The notes: generated by a model from the sequence alone, not told the origin. Numbered from the stretch's first letter, positions 7,347-15,344 are shown. The stretch is 33,376 nt of DNA from Methylosinus sp. Ce-a6 (GCF_009811655.1 NZ_BGJX01000037.1:1-33376), one strand, 5' to 3'. Made by a program: numbers and translations.

Positions 7347-9113
7347 ATGACCGACCTGACGGGACGAACCGAGGACGCGGCTCCGCCCGCGGAAGTTCCA
7401 GAGATGGAGCTGTTTCATGCGCATAGTTTCCTGACGAAATATGTTTTCTGCCAGGACGCCAAGGTCATCGCCATACAATACGCCGGCACCGCCATCGCCA
7501 TCGGCTTGGTCGCGCTGGTCCTGTCCTGGGTCATTCGCATTCAGCTCGCTTTTCCCGGCGCCGTGGCTCTCATCGACGCCAAGGTCTATTACCAGGCCGT
7601 GACCATGCACGGCATGATCATGGTCGTCTACATGCTGACGGCCATCTTCCTCGGCGGCTTCGGCAATTACCTCATACCGTTGATGGTGGGCGCGAGGGAC
7701 ATGGTGTTTCCCTTCGTCAACATGCTCAGCTATTGGGTCTATCTGCTCGCGACGCTGGTTCTGGCGGCGAGCTATTTCGCGCCGGGCGGCCCCTCTGGAG
7801 CCGGGTGGACTCTCTATCCGCCGCAATCGATCCTCACCGGCACGCCGGGCTACGACTACGGCATCGTCATGATGCTCGCGTCGCTCATCCTGTTCATCGT
7901 CGGCTTCACGATGGGCGGCCTCAACTATGTCGTGACCGTGCTGCAGGCGCGCACGCGCGGCATGACGCTGATGCGCATGCCGCTCACCGTATGGGGTATT
8001 TTCGCCGCGGCGGTGATGGCGTTGCTCGCCTTCCCGGGCCTCTTCGTCGCCTGCGTGATGCTTCTTCTCGACCGCACGCTCGGAACGAGCTTCTTCATGC
8101 CGGCGATCGTCGAGTTCGGCGAGCACAAGGCATATGTCGGCGGCAGCCCGATCCTCTTCCAGCATCTCTTCTGGTTCTTCGGGCATCCCGAGGTCTATAT
8201 CGTGGCGCTGCCGGCGTTCGGCATCGTGTCCGACCTCATAAGCGTCCACGCGCGCAAGAATATCTTCGGCTACAGGATGATGGTCTGGGCGATCATCGCC
8301 ATCGGCGTGCTCAGCATGGTCGTTTGGGGCCACCATATGTATGTCAGCGGCATGGATCCGCTATTCGGCTTTTTCTTCGCCGTGACGACGCTGGCCATCG
8401 CCGTGCCGACGGCGCTGAAGGTCTATAATTGGGTGATCACGCTCTGGCGCGCAGACATCAGCTTCACGACCCCGATGCTGTTCGCGCTGGGGTTTCTGGT
8501 CACCTTCGTCAATGGCGGCCTCACCGGCCTCTACCTCGGCAATGTGATCGTCGACGTGCCTCTGTCTGCGACGCTTTTCGTCGTCGCGCATTTCCACATG
8601 GTGATGGGCATCGCCCCCGTTCTCGTCATTTTCGGCGCGATCTATCATTGGTATCCGAAGATCACCGGCAGAATGATGGACGAGACGCTGGGAAAGGTTC
8701 ATTTCTGGATCACCTTCCTCGGGGCCTATGCGATCTTCTTCCCGATGCATTATCTCGGCGTGCTCGGCGTGCCGCGCCGCTTCTACGAGCTGGGCGAGAC
8801 CGCCTTCGTTCCCGACTCGGCGCATCTGCTCAACGTCTCGATCACCGTCCTGGCGCTCGTCGTCGGCTTCGCGCAGGCGATATTCTTCTATAATCTGTTC
8901 ACAAGCCTGAAGCGCGGCAAGCCCGCGGGCGGAAATCCCTGGCGGGCGGCGTCGCTCGAATGGCAGACGCCAGAGACGCCGCCGGGCCATGGCAATTGGG
9001 GCGACGAGCCGCCGATCGTCTATCGCTGGGCTTACGCCTATAGCGTGCCCGGGGCGCCCGAGGACTATATCCCACAGAACGAGCCGCCGATCAGAGGAGA
9101 GCTTTCTTCATGA
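7347..9113 (+). CDS. coxN: Cytochrome c oxidase subunit I (CoxN-type)
   Basis: A 588-residue catalytic subunit that reduces O2 to water and pumps protons. Twelve or so membrane helices are visible. Heme a ligands are H88 and H417, heme a3 ligand H415, and CuB ligands H280, H329 and H330; Y284 is the cross-linked tyrosine in HPEVY. The proton-path residues D118 (D channel), E282 and K304 (K channel) are present, so this is a type A1 oxidase. In the D-channel loop the usual NN pair is NM, which removes one of the conserved asparagines. The start at 7347 follows GGGAGGAGAG; the frame is open further upstream but without a better site. The stop overlaps the next gene by four bases. Confidence 0.93.
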   Translation: MTDLTGRTEDAAPPAEVPEMELFHAHSFLTKYVFCQDAKVIAIQYAGTAIAIGLVALVLSWVIRIQLAFPGAVALIDAKVYYQAVTMHGMIMVVYMLTAIFLGGFGNYLIPLMVGARDMVFPFVNMLSYWVYLLATLVLAASYFAPGGPSGAGWTLYPPQSILTGTPGYDYGIVMMLASLILFIVGFTMGGLNYVVTVLQARTRGMTLMRMPLTVWGIFAAAVMALLAFPGLFVACVMLLLDRTLGTSFFMPAIVEFGEHKAYVGGSPILFQHLFWFFGHPEVYIVALPAFGIVSDLISVHARKNIFGYRMMVWAIIAIGVLSMVVWGHHMYVSGMDPLFGFFFAVTTLAIAVPTALKVYNWVITLWRADISFTTPMLFALGFLVTFVNGGLTGLYLGNVIVDVPLSATLFVVAHFHMVMGIAPVLVIFGAIYHWYPKITGRMMDETLGKVHFWITFLGAYAIFFPMHYLGVLGVPRRFYELGETAFVPDSAHLLNVSITVLALVVGFAQAIFFYNLFTSLKRGKPAGGNPWRAASLEWQTPETPPGHGNWGDEPPIVYRWAYAYSVPGAPEDYIPQNEPPIRGELSS

Positions 9114-9817
9114 GCGTGATGGGGCTGCTCTTCGTCGTGATCGCTTCCATCGCGGCGACGTGGCTGTGGCGTCAGGGCGTGCTGCAGGCGCCCTGGCTTC
9201 AGGAAGGCGAGGTCGCAGCCTATTCGGGGCGCGCGGTCGCGCCTCCGCCCGCGGCGAAGGTCGGCCTCGGCGTGTTCCTCGCCGTCGCGGCCTGCGTCTT
9301 CTCGCTGATGACCGCCGCCTATTTCATGCGCCAGAGCTCGCCGGACTGGCGGACGCCGCCGATGCCGGGCGTGTTGCTGCTCAACACGCTGACGCTCATC
9401 GCGAGCAGCGTCACGATTCAGATGGCGCATTTCGCCGCCATGCAGGGGGCGCGCGAGCGGCTCGAGGCCTGGCTCGTCGCGAGCGCCGCGCTGTCGCTCC
9501 TATTCGTCATGGGTCAGCTCTGGGCGTGGCGCGAATTGATCGCCGCCGGCGTCTACGCCGCGGGAAATCCCGCCAACGCCTTCTTCTATCTGCTCACAGG
9601 CGCCCATGGCCTGCATCTGATCGGCGGACTGGTCGCGATGGCGGGCGCGATCGGCAAAGTCCGGGACCAGCAGCGGACGCCCGAGAGTCTCGCGTCGAGC
9701 GTCGAGCTCTGCGCGATCTATTGGCACTTCCTCTTATTCGTCTGGCTGCTGCTCTTTCTGATGCTGACCGGGCGGGCCGACGCGCTCGGGGCCATCTGCC
9801 GACGCATACTCAGCTGA
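9110..9817 (+). CDS. coxO: Cytochrome c oxidase subunit III, first copy (CoxO-type)
   Basis: A 235-residue integral membrane protein of the subunit III family, which stabilises the oxidase and its proton uptake. Motifs include LLLNTLTLIASSVTIQMA and LLTGAHGLHLIGGLVA, then IYWHFLLFVWLLLF, as in other subunit III proteins. Its ATG overlaps the coxN stop (ATGA), indicating coupled translation. The N-terminus contains one helix and a charged linker before the canonical fold. It is clearly different in sequence from the second subunit III gene that follows, as in coxO/coxP of Bradyrhizobium. Either or both may be assembled in the enzyme. Confidence 0.87.
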   Translation: MSVMGLLFVVIASIAATWLWRQGVLQAPWLQEGEVAAYSGRAVAPPPAAKVGLGVFLAVAACVFSLMTAAYFMRQSSPDWRTPPMPGVLLLNTLTLIASSVTIQMAHFAAMQGARERLEAWLVASAALSLLFVMGQLWAWRELIAAGVYAAGNPANAFFYLLTGAHGLHLIGGLVAMAGAIGKVRDQQRTPESLASSVELCAIYWHFLLFVWLLLFLMLTGRADALGAICRRILS

Positions 9818-9837
9818 ACCAGCGCAGGACGAGGCAC

Positions 9838-10560
9838 ATGAGCTCGGAACCCACGACCACGTCCGATCATTTCTCGCAGCGGCCGTCGGGCCTTTTGGGC
9901 GTCATGGCCGACTGGAGCTCGGACCAGCGCTCGTTCAAGACCGCGTCCTGGCGCAAGGCGATGATGTGGGTCTTCCTCGTCAGCGACACCTTCATCTTCA
10001 GCTGCTTTCTGATTTCGTACATGACGGTGCGCGTCTCCACGACGGTGGAGTGGCCGCATCCGAGCGAAATATTCGCGCTCGAGTTCGACGGGCGCAAAAT
10101 TCCGCTGATCCTCATCGCCATCATGACCTTCGACCTCATCACGAGCTCGGGCACAATGGCGCTCGCGGTGAATTACGCCTATGCGCGCAAGCGCAGGGCC
10201 GCCGCGATTCTGATGGTCGCTACGGCTGTCATCGGCGCAGCCTTCGTCGGCATGCAGGCCTTCGAATGGAGCAAGCTGATTCACGAAGGCGTGCGGCCCT
10301 GGGGCAATCCGTTCGGGGCCGCCCAGTTCGGCTCCTCCTTCTTCATGATCACCGGCTTCCATGGGTTCCACGTGTCCATGGGCGTCATCGCCTTGCTGAT
10401 TATCGCGCGCAACGTCTGGCGGGGGGACTATGACAGCGGTCGCCGCACCACATATTCTCATCGCGCCGGCGATTATGAAATCGTCGAGGTCGTGGGGCTC
10501 TATTGGCACTTCGTCGACCTCGTCTGGGTCTTCATCTTCGCTTTCTTTTATCTCTGGTGA
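9838..10560 (+). CDS. coxP: Cytochrome c oxidase subunit III, second copy (CoxP-type)
   Basis: A 240-residue second subunit III homologue, 20 bases after the first. It has the family motifs FFMITGFHGFHVSMGVIALL and EVVGLYWHFVDLVWVFIFAF, and about five membrane helices. A soluble N-terminal tail of roughly 35 residues precedes the first helix, and a polar loop after the second contains EWPHPSEIFALEF. The start at 9838 follows AGGACGAGGC. Two unequal subunit III proteins in one operon are the hallmark of CoxMNOP-type oxidases; the division of labour between them is not known to me. Confidence 0.88.
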   Translation: MSSEPTTTSDHFSQRPSGLLGVMADWSSDQRSFKTASWRKAMMWVFLVSDTFIFSCFLISYMTVRVSTTVEWPHPSEIFALEFDGRKIPLILIAIMTFDLITSSGTMALAVNYAYARKRRAAAILMVATAVIGAAFVGMQAFEWSKLIHEGVRPWGNPFGAAQFGSSFFMITGFHGFHVSMGVIALLIIARNVWRGDYDSGRRTTYSHRAGDYEIVEVVGLYWHFVDLVWVFIFAFFYLW

Positions 10561-10593
10561 CATGCGGCGGCCGCCACTCCTCAAGAGGCAGAC

Positions 10594-11010
10594 ATGACAT
10601 CGACGACGAAAACGGACAGGGTGGACGCGACGGTCGTGGCTCACGCGGAGATCGCGCGCAGCCATCATGCGGGCGCTGCGACGCCGAAAGCTCACGCTCA
10701 TGGCCGGCAGCATCCGCTCAAGCTCTATTTCACGGTCTGGATTCTGCTGTTCGTGCTGAGCGCCGGCTCCTATGCCGTCGACTACTTCAACTTTCACGGC
10801 TACCTGCGTTGGACGCTCATCATCGCCTTCATGCTGATGAAGGCGGGCCTGATCGTGGCCGTCTTCATGCACATGGCCTGGGAACGGCTCGCGCTCGTCT
10901 ATGCGATCTTGCTGCCGCCGCTCGCCGTGCTCGTCTTCATGGGGATCATGGCAATCGAGGGCTATTACACCAATTTTTCACGTTTGGTGTTTTTCGCCTC
11001 CAAATCTTGA
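10594..11010 (+). CDS. Prokaryotic cytochrome c oxidase subunit IV
   Basis: A 138-residue membrane protein of the bacterial COX4 (caa3/CyoD-like) family. A His- and Ala-rich soluble N-terminus (to about residue 45) is followed by three helices: YFTVWILLFVLSAGSYAVDY, then LRWTLIIAFMLMKAGLIVAV with the conserved FMHM after it, then VYAILLPPLAVLVFMGIMAI. It likely aids assembly or stability of the copper site. It is 33 bases after coxP and reads as the fifth gene of the operon. Confidence 0.87.
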   Translation: MTSTTKTDRVDATVVAHAEIARSHHAGAATPKAHAHGRQHPLKLYFTVWILLFVLSAGSYAVDYFNFHGYLRWTLIIAFMLMKAGLIVAVFMHMAWERLALVYAILLPPLAVLVFMGIMAIEGYYTNFSRLVFFASKS

Positions 11011-11025
11011 GGCGGGGGAGATGGC

Positions 11026-11145
11026 ATGAACGGCGCTCCGACGCGCAGAGCGATCTTGCTGGTCGCAACGGCCGTCGCGATCGTCTGCGTCGTCTTCTTC
11101 GCCGCTTGGCGCGCCGTCGAACGACTGGGGATGATCGGGCAGTGA
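11026..11145 (+). CDS. 39-residue membrane peptide at the end of the oxidase operon
   Basis: A short gene starting MNGAPTRRAILLVATAVA with one strongly hydrophobic helix (about residues 9-27) and a basic N-terminal side, ending at WRAVERLGMIGQ. The orientation rule predicts the N-terminus inside. The gene starts 15 bases after the subunit IV stop and is preceded by GGCGGGGGAG, a good ribosome-binding site. An ATG five bases earlier (11021) opens a two-codon frame, ATG-GCA-TGA, whose stop overlaps the true start. Position, spacing and hydrophobicity suggest an accessory single-span oxidase subunit. No family is recognised. Confidence 0.6.
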   Translation: MNGAPTRRAILLVATAVAIVCVVFFAAWRAVERLGMIGQ

Positions 11146-11187
11146 CGCCCGCCCGCGTCTCCGACACGATCGCCGACGACGCGAGGT

Positions 11188-11216
11188 CTTTCCGTGTTTC
11201 ATCGAAACGCGGAAAG
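11188..11216 (+). terminator. Hairpin terminator closing the oxidase operon
   Basis: A 13-bp stem (11188-11200 against 11204-11216, one G-U pair) with loop ATC, followed a few bases later by the T-rich stretch CTTTTGTTTT. It lies between the convergent oxidase operon and CBS-domain gene, and is best oriented to stop the oxidase transcript. Confidence 0.6.
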
Positions 11217-11281
11217 GCGCCGAGCTTTTGTTTTGCCGCGTTTCCAACGCCGAACCGGCGTCCACTGCGGCTGCGAACGCT

Positions 11282-11797
11282 CTAAAGCAATTTTATCAGG
11301 GCGACGATCGCGACTGTATAAATCATCACGCCGCCGAAGAGAATCGGTAGTTGCGAGGCAGGCCCCTTGATCGTCTCGGACGCCTTGCCGCCGACGATGG
11401 AGATCAGCTCCGGCCAGGAGTGCGAAACGAAATCGCCCTGCGAAAGCAGATTGACGAGCCGTCCCTCCTCGTCCACGACCGGCAGATGACGGAAGCGCTT
11501 GTTCGACATCATGCGCAGCCAGTCATAGTGCTCGTCGTCGATTTTCGCGAGATAGGGCTCTCGCGTCATGATCACCGAGAGCGGCGTCGTTTCGGGATCG
11601 AGCTTGCGACCGAGCAAGCGGCGCAGAAGATCACGCTCGGTGACGATACCGCGCACATTCCGATCGCCGTCGACGATGACGACGGAGCCGATGTTCATCG
11701 CCGCCATGGTTTCAACGGCGGTGGACACCATTTCCTCACCCCGCAGCGCAAATGGCTCGGGCTTGTTCTGGAATTCGGGAAGCTCTTCGATTCTCAT
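11282..11797 (-). CDS. CBS-domain pair protein with C-terminal membrane anchor
   Basis: A 171-residue protein with two CBS domains (roughly residues 10-70 and 80-140), a module that usually binds adenine nucleotides and senses energy state. Seen motifs are NIGSVVIVDGDRNVRGIVTE with RDLLRR after it, and RFRHLPVVDEEGRLVNLLSQ. Unusually for a stand-alone CBS pair, the C-terminus ends in a hydrophobic helix, LPILFGGVMIYTVAIVALI, followed by KLL, which would tether it to the membrane. The ATG at 11797 is preceded by GGAGGAGC; the frame extends further upstream but without similarity. It converges on the oxidase operon. The regulated partner is unknown. Confidence 0.83.
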   Translation of the reverse strand: MRIEELPEFQNKPEPFALRGEEMVSTAVETMAAMNIGSVVIVDGDRNVRGIVTERDLLRRLLGRKLDPETTPLSVIMTREPYLAKIDDEHYDWLRMMSNKRFRHLPVVDEEGRLVNLLSQGDFVSHSWPELISIVGGKASETIKGPASQLPILFGGVMIYTVAIVALIKLL

Positions 11798-11970
11798 GGA
11801 CCGCTCCTCCCATCGTCGCCTGCGCGCCTGATTTCGACCGCGCTCGTGACGGGCGCGCCGGAGCATTCGCCACGTTCAGTCTCGCACTTTTAGTGCAGTC
11901 CGTCGAGGCTTTTGCATTGCAAAAAGAGACATGTCTTCGCCCTCGACGTCATCGTGGCTGTCGATTGGCT

Positions 11971-11984
11971 GGTGACGCGTCACC
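11971..11984. promoter_or_regulatory. Perfect palindrome GGTGACGCGTCACC
   Basis: A fully symmetric 14-bp site in the intergenic region upstream of both the CBS-domain gene (minus) and the NTF2-like gene (plus). Its form suits a dimeric DNA-binding protein. Nothing in the sequence identifies that protein. Confidence 0.35.
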
Positions 11985-12131
11985 CCGATCGATCTTCCCA
12001 TTCGCCGCCATCGCTTCGTCCTCCGGCCGCCGATCGGCCGCGGCTCCGGCACGGGCGCAGCAGGAATTCGGATGCGCGGCGGCGATGCGATTTTTTCGAG
12101 GCGCTCGCGCATCCGAAGCGGGCGCCTCCCG

Positions 12132-12156
12132 TGTAACCGCTTCGCAAGCTGCGCGA
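12132..12156 (+). promoter_or_regulatory. Candidate ECF sigma promoter GTAACC-N15-CGAA
   Basis: GTAACC (12132-12137) and CGAA (12153-12156) are separated by 15 bases and lie about 50 bases upstream of the NTF2-like start. The pair resembles the GTAACC-N16-CGAA type recognised by some alphaproteobacterial ECF sigma factors (SigF of Caulobacter), one base shorter in spacing. The operon it would drive encodes an ECF sigma factor and its likely anti-sigma factor, so autoregulation is plausible. Confidence 0.35.
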
Positions 12157-12208
12157 AGGGCCGATCGGTCCGACGCCGGACGATCATCCGAAACGAAGAG
12201 AAACGACC

Positions 12209-12607
12209 ATGAGCGCCAATTCCGATTTCATCCGCTCCCTCTATGCCGCCTTCGGCCGCGGCGATGTGAAGGCCATCCTCGACAATCTCGATTCCTCGAT
12301 CGAATGGACCTCGAACGGCGACGGCGCCGTCATTCCCTGGGGCGGCGCGCGCCACGGAATCTCCGGCGCCGCCTCCTTCTTCCAGGCGCTCGCGGACAAT
12401 CTCGATTTCGAGGCCTTCGAACCGCGGGAGTTCTTCGACGCCGGCGATGCGGTGACGGTGATCGGCCGCACCAGAGCGCGCGTGAAGAAATCGGGCGGCG
12501 TGTTCGATTGCCAATGGGCGCATGTCTTCGTCGTGCGCGGCGGCAAGCTCGCGAGCTTCCGCGAATTCTATGACACCGCCGCCATGGAGCGCGCCGTCGC
12601 CGCGTGA
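12209..12607 (+). CDS. NTF2-like (SnoaL-type) protein
   Basis: A 132-residue protein with the cone-shaped NTF2/SnoaL fold signature: an N-terminal helix pair NSDFIRSLYAAFGRGDVKAI, then the strand region with IEWTSNGDG and the C-terminal sheet QWAHVFVVRGGKLASFREFY. Such proteins are small enzymes or ligand-binding proteins and the substrate cannot be told from sequence. It is the first gene of an operon with an FAD oxidoreductase, an ECF sigma factor and an anti-sigma factor, starting 55 bases ahead of the oxidoreductase. It is probably a product of the same stress response. Confidence 0.8.
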   Translation: MSANSDFIRSLYAAFGRGDVKAILDNLDSSIEWTSNGDGAVIPWGGARHGISGAASFFQALADNLDFEAFEPREFFDAGDAVTVIGRTRARVKKSGGVFDCQWAHVFVVRGGKLASFREFYDTAAMERAVAA

Positions 12608-12662
12608 TCGACCCGCGCCGGCGCATCCGGCGCGAATTTTTTCAACGAAGGCGGGGGACGCC

Positions 12663-14015
12663 ATGACACATCACGATCATCGCATCGCCGAGGAGGCTCG
12701 GCTCGTCGAGGGCCTCGTCGTCGCCGAGGGCAAGAGCTATTCCAACTGGGGCGGCCACCGCTCGACGCGGCCGGCCGTCTATGTCGAGCCGATCCGCTAC
12801 GCCGATGTGCAGGCGGTCGTGCGCGACGTCGCGCGCTTCCCGACGCCAGTCAATCCGGCGGGCTCCCTGCTGTCGGTGGCGCCGGCCTTCGTCAATGACG
12901 GCGGCACGCTCGTCTGCATGCGCAAGCTCGATGAGATTCTCGGCGTCGAGACCGATGCGCGCGGGCGCACGGTCGTGCGCGTTCAGGCCGGCTGTCGGCT
13001 GAAGAAGCTGAATATGTGGCTACAGGCGCGACGCCTCGAGATTCCGTTCCAGGCTGAGATCGGCGAGGCGACGGTCGGCTCCGTCGCCGTCGGCGACACC
13101 AAGGAATCCTCGCTCGACGCGCCCGGTTATTTCTCCGCCCATGTCGTCGAGATCACCTATGTCGACGAGGCCGGCGCGCTGCGCGTCATCTCCGATCACG
13201 CCGACGGCTCGGCTTTTCAGGAGTTCAAATGCAGCTTCGGACTCTCCGGAATCGTCGTCGAATGCCTGGTCGAGACGCGTCCGGCGACGCTGTGCCGCAG
13301 CGACGTGTCGATCATCGTCTACGAGACGCCGGCGCAATTGTCGGAAGACCTGCTGGCGCGGCGCGGGCGATGCGACGCCCTGCTCGCCATCGTCTTCCTC
13401 GACAGGCTCGCGTGCGTCTATGACGAGCGCTTCCAGGCCGGGCCGGGCTCGGTCACGCCGGAATCGTCGCAGCCGCAATGCGAGGCCTTCCGCGCCGCCA
13501 AGCGTTTGGCGATCCAGCGCGGCTTCGATGGGGTGGAGGTTCCGCAGCCCAAGGGGCTCGTCTATTCGCGCGCGGATTTCGTCAATGAATATTGGCGGCC
13601 CGAGCGAAGCGAGAAACGCCTCGATTTTCAATATTACGAGCACGACGTCTCGCAGCTCGCGCGCGTCGTCGAGGAAACCTACGCCTTCACGGGCGACTTC
13701 GCGCGAGAGACAGGCTTTGCGCCCAATGGCTGGGCCGCCTATTTCGTGCGGCGGCCGCGCGCCGAGCTGAAACCCTTCGGCCTCTATTCCGGCGGGCCGG
13801 GCGTCTCTTTCTCCTTCGATCCGATCTCGAGCGATCCCGACGAGCCGCGCTGGCGAGAGTTCTCGAGACGCTACAACGAGCTCGCCATCCGCACATTCGG
13901 CGCGCGCGTGTCGCCGATCCAGACGCAATGGCTGAAGAAGGGCGACGTCGCCATTCCGCGGCGTCTCGCCAGGCCGCGCTTCACCACCGCCTATTTCGCC
14001 GAGTTCCTGGAATGA
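12663..14015 (+). CDS. FAD-binding (VAO/PCMH-type) oxidoreductase
   Basis: A 450-residue flavoenzyme of the vanillyl-alcohol oxidase superfamily, similar in arrangement to sugar-lactone oxidases. The N-terminal FAD domain shows YVEPIRYADVQAVVRDVARF, NPAGSLLSVAPAF, RVQAGCRLKKLNMWL and EATVGSVAVGDTKESS. The conserved segment FGLSGIVVECLVETR follows, and a C-terminal substrate domain ends FTTAYFAEFLE. No histidine or cysteine is placed as expected for covalent FAD attachment. There is no signal peptide, so it acts in the cytoplasm. The substrate is unknown. Its stop overlaps the sigma factor start, so the enzyme and regulator are translated together. Confidence 0.82.
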   Translation: MTHHDHRIAEEARLVEGLVVAEGKSYSNWGGHRSTRPAVYVEPIRYADVQAVVRDVARFPTPVNPAGSLLSVAPAFVNDGGTLVCMRKLDEILGVETDARGRTVVRVQAGCRLKKLNMWLQARRLEIPFQAEIGEATVGSVAVGDTKESSLDAPGYFSAHVVEITYVDEAGALRVISDHADGSAFQEFKCSFGLSGIVVECLVETRPATLCRSDVSIIVYETPAQLSEDLLARRGRCDALLAIVFLDRLACVYDERFQAGPGSVTPESSQPQCEAFRAAKRLAIQRGFDGVEVPQPKGLVYSRADFVNEYWRPERSEKRLDFQYYEHDVSQLARVVEETYAFTGDFARETGFAPNGWAAYFVRRPRAELKPFGLYSGGPGVSFSFDPISSDPDEPRWREFSRRYNELAIRTFGARVSPIQTQWLKKGDVAIPRRLARPRFTTAYFAEFLE

Positions 14016-14647
14016 GCGCCGCCGCGGCCTGCATGGAGGGAGCGCCTCGTCTCGACGAGGCGCCGCGCTTCGTCTATGGTCACGGTGGGCCGAAGATCGG
14101 CGAGCCGGCGAGCATGGGCGAGCTTACCAACGAGGCGCTTCTGTTGCGCGTCGCCGAGGGCGACCGCGGCGCCTTTCGAGAGCTCTACGCCGCGACCTCT
14201 TCGCGGCTCTATGGCGTCTGTCTCGCTCTGCTGCGCGATCGCGCCCGCGCCGAGGAGGCGTTGCAGGACGCTTTCGTGCGCATCTGGGAGCGCGCCTCCG
14301 CTTTCGACGCGACCAAGGGCGCCGCCCTCGCCTGGATGTCCGTCGTCGCGCGCCGCGTCGCGCTCAATGAGCTGCGCCGCCCGGACCGCGACCATCGCTC
14401 GCTCGACGACGAGGGCGAAGAGCTGCCCGAAATCGCGGCCGAGCTGCCGGAGCAAGACCCGATCGGCAAAGGACGGCTGATGATCTGCCTCGACAAGCTC
14501 GACGCCGAGCGTCGACAATGGGTGTTGCTCGCTTATGTGCATGGCTATTCGCACGAGGAGCTCGCGCGCCGGTTCGAGCGTCCGCTCGGCACGATGAAAT
14601 CGGCGCTGTTCCGCGGGCTCGCCGATTTGCGAAAGTGCATCTCTTGA
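14012..14647 (+). CDS. ECF-type RNA polymerase sigma factor
   Basis: A group 4 (ECF) sigma-70 factor. Region 2 reads GDRGAFRELYAATSSRLYGV and EEALQDAFVRIWERAS; region 4 reads AYVHGYSHEELARRFERPLG and TMKSALFRGLADLRKC. The ATG at 14012 overlaps the oxidoreductase stop (ATGA) and gives 211 residues with about 34 unmatched N-terminal residues. The ATG at 14114 would give 177 residues, nearer the family norm, but has no better ribosome-binding site. It overlaps or abuts the next gene, a ChrR-like anti-sigma factor, so the pair forms a normal sigma/anti-sigma unit, probably responding to oxidative or singlet-oxygen stress by analogy with RpoE-ChrR of Rhodobacter. Confidence 0.87.
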   Translation: MSAAAACMEGAPRLDEAPRFVYGHGGPKIGEPASMGELTNEALLLRVAEGDRGAFRELYAATSSRLYGVCLALLRDRARAEEALQDAFVRIWERASAFDATKGAALAWMSVVARRVALNELRRPDRDHRSLDDEGEELPEIAAELPEQDPIGKGRLMICLDKLDAERRQWVLLAYVHGYSHEELARRFERPLGTMKSALFRGLADLRKCIS

Positions 14648-14664
14648 GCGGGGCGGAGGACGAT

Positions 14665-15186
14665 ATGGATGCGGCGCTCTTCGTCGCCGGCGCTCTGACC
14701 GCGGCCGAGCACGCGGCTGCGCTCGAGCGGATGACGCGCGATCCCGTCTTCGCGGCGCAGATTCGCGAATGGGAGGCGGCGCTCGCGCCGCTCGCCGGAC
14801 TCGCGCCGCCGGCGCCGGCGCCCGTGGGCGCCTTCGAGAAGATCGCGGAGCGTCTCGACGCGCGACTGCGTCTCGAGCGGGTGAGCCGCACGCTGCGGGC
14901 AGAGGACGGCGACTGGATTGAGGTCTCGCCGGGAATGCGTGTGAAGATCCTGCACCGAAATATGGAGCTCCGTCGCCAGACCGTGCTGCTCGACATAGAG
15001 CCGGGCGCCGTCTATCCGGCGCATGATCATCCGCAAGACGAAGAAATCTATATGATCTCCGGCGATCTCGCGATCGGCGGCGAGGAATTGAAGCCGGGCG
15101 ATTTTCATGTGTCGCCCGCAGGCGGCCGCCATTCGACCTCGACGACCCGCGCCGGCTGCCGCTGCATCGTCTCAATGGCGATGTGA
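14665..15186 (+). CDS. ChrR-like cupin anti-sigma factor
   Basis: A 173-residue protein with two parts. The N-terminal third, DAALFVAGALTAAEHAAALE and VFAAQIREWEAALAPLAG, looks like the sigma-binding helices of RskA-type anti-sigma factors and lacks an evident His-Cys-Cys zinc site. The C-terminal half is a ChrR-type cupin with the metal-ligand pattern AHDHPQDEEIYMISGDL then a later AGGRHS, where the histidines and glutamate would hold zinc. It ends with a GCRC motif. GGAGG at 14655-14659 supports the ATG at 14665; an in-frame TTG at 14644 overlapping the sigma stop is possible. It most likely holds the preceding sigma factor inactive until a signal is sensed. Confidence 0.82.
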   Translation: MDAALFVAGALTAAEHAAALERMTRDPVFAAQIREWEAALAPLAGLAPPAPAPVGAFEKIAERLDARLRLERVSRTLRAEDGDWIEVSPGMRVKILHRNMELRRQTVLLDIEPGAVYPAHDHPQDEEIYMISGDLAIGGEELKPGDFHVSPAGGRHSTSTTRAGCRCIVSMAM

Positions 15187-15263
15187 CGAAGCGATCGCGT
15201 GGCGGCGTTGGCGCAAGAATTCCATGCGCTCGAGCCCTGGCAGGCCCTGCAGCGAGCGGCGGC

Positions 15264-15344
15264 TGGCTGCAGGACGTCAGTCGTCTCGTCGCCGAGAAGC
15301 TCGAGCGCGAGGCCATTTGCGCCGAGGGTTGGAAATGGGTCGAG
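15264..15344 (+). pseudogene. Possible ParB/RepB-type partition protein fragment
   Basis: The stretch contains LVAEKLEREAICAEGWKWVE, which resembles the conserved segment of large plasmid-type ParB family proteins (AEKLxREAxxIxAEGWKWVEV). It lies in a short open frame without the rest of the protein, and the match ends right after WVE. If real, it is a plasmid-derived relic. Only about 20 residues support it. Confidence 0.35.

Larger units (their letters stand above)
11798..12208. other. Divergent intergenic region with two candidate regulatory sites
   Basis: No gene is supported between the CBS-domain gene and the NTF2-like gene. The region should hold promoters for both. It contains a perfect 14-bp palindrome (11971-11984) and a candidate ECF sigma promoter (12132-12156), each listed separately. 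Confidence 0.45.

Noticed and set aside
7233..8336. Minus-strand open frame of 367 codons opposite oxidase subunit I
   Set aside because: It mirrors a membrane protein gene; the His/Asp/Glu-rich product is the usual artefact of reading hydrophobic codons backwards.
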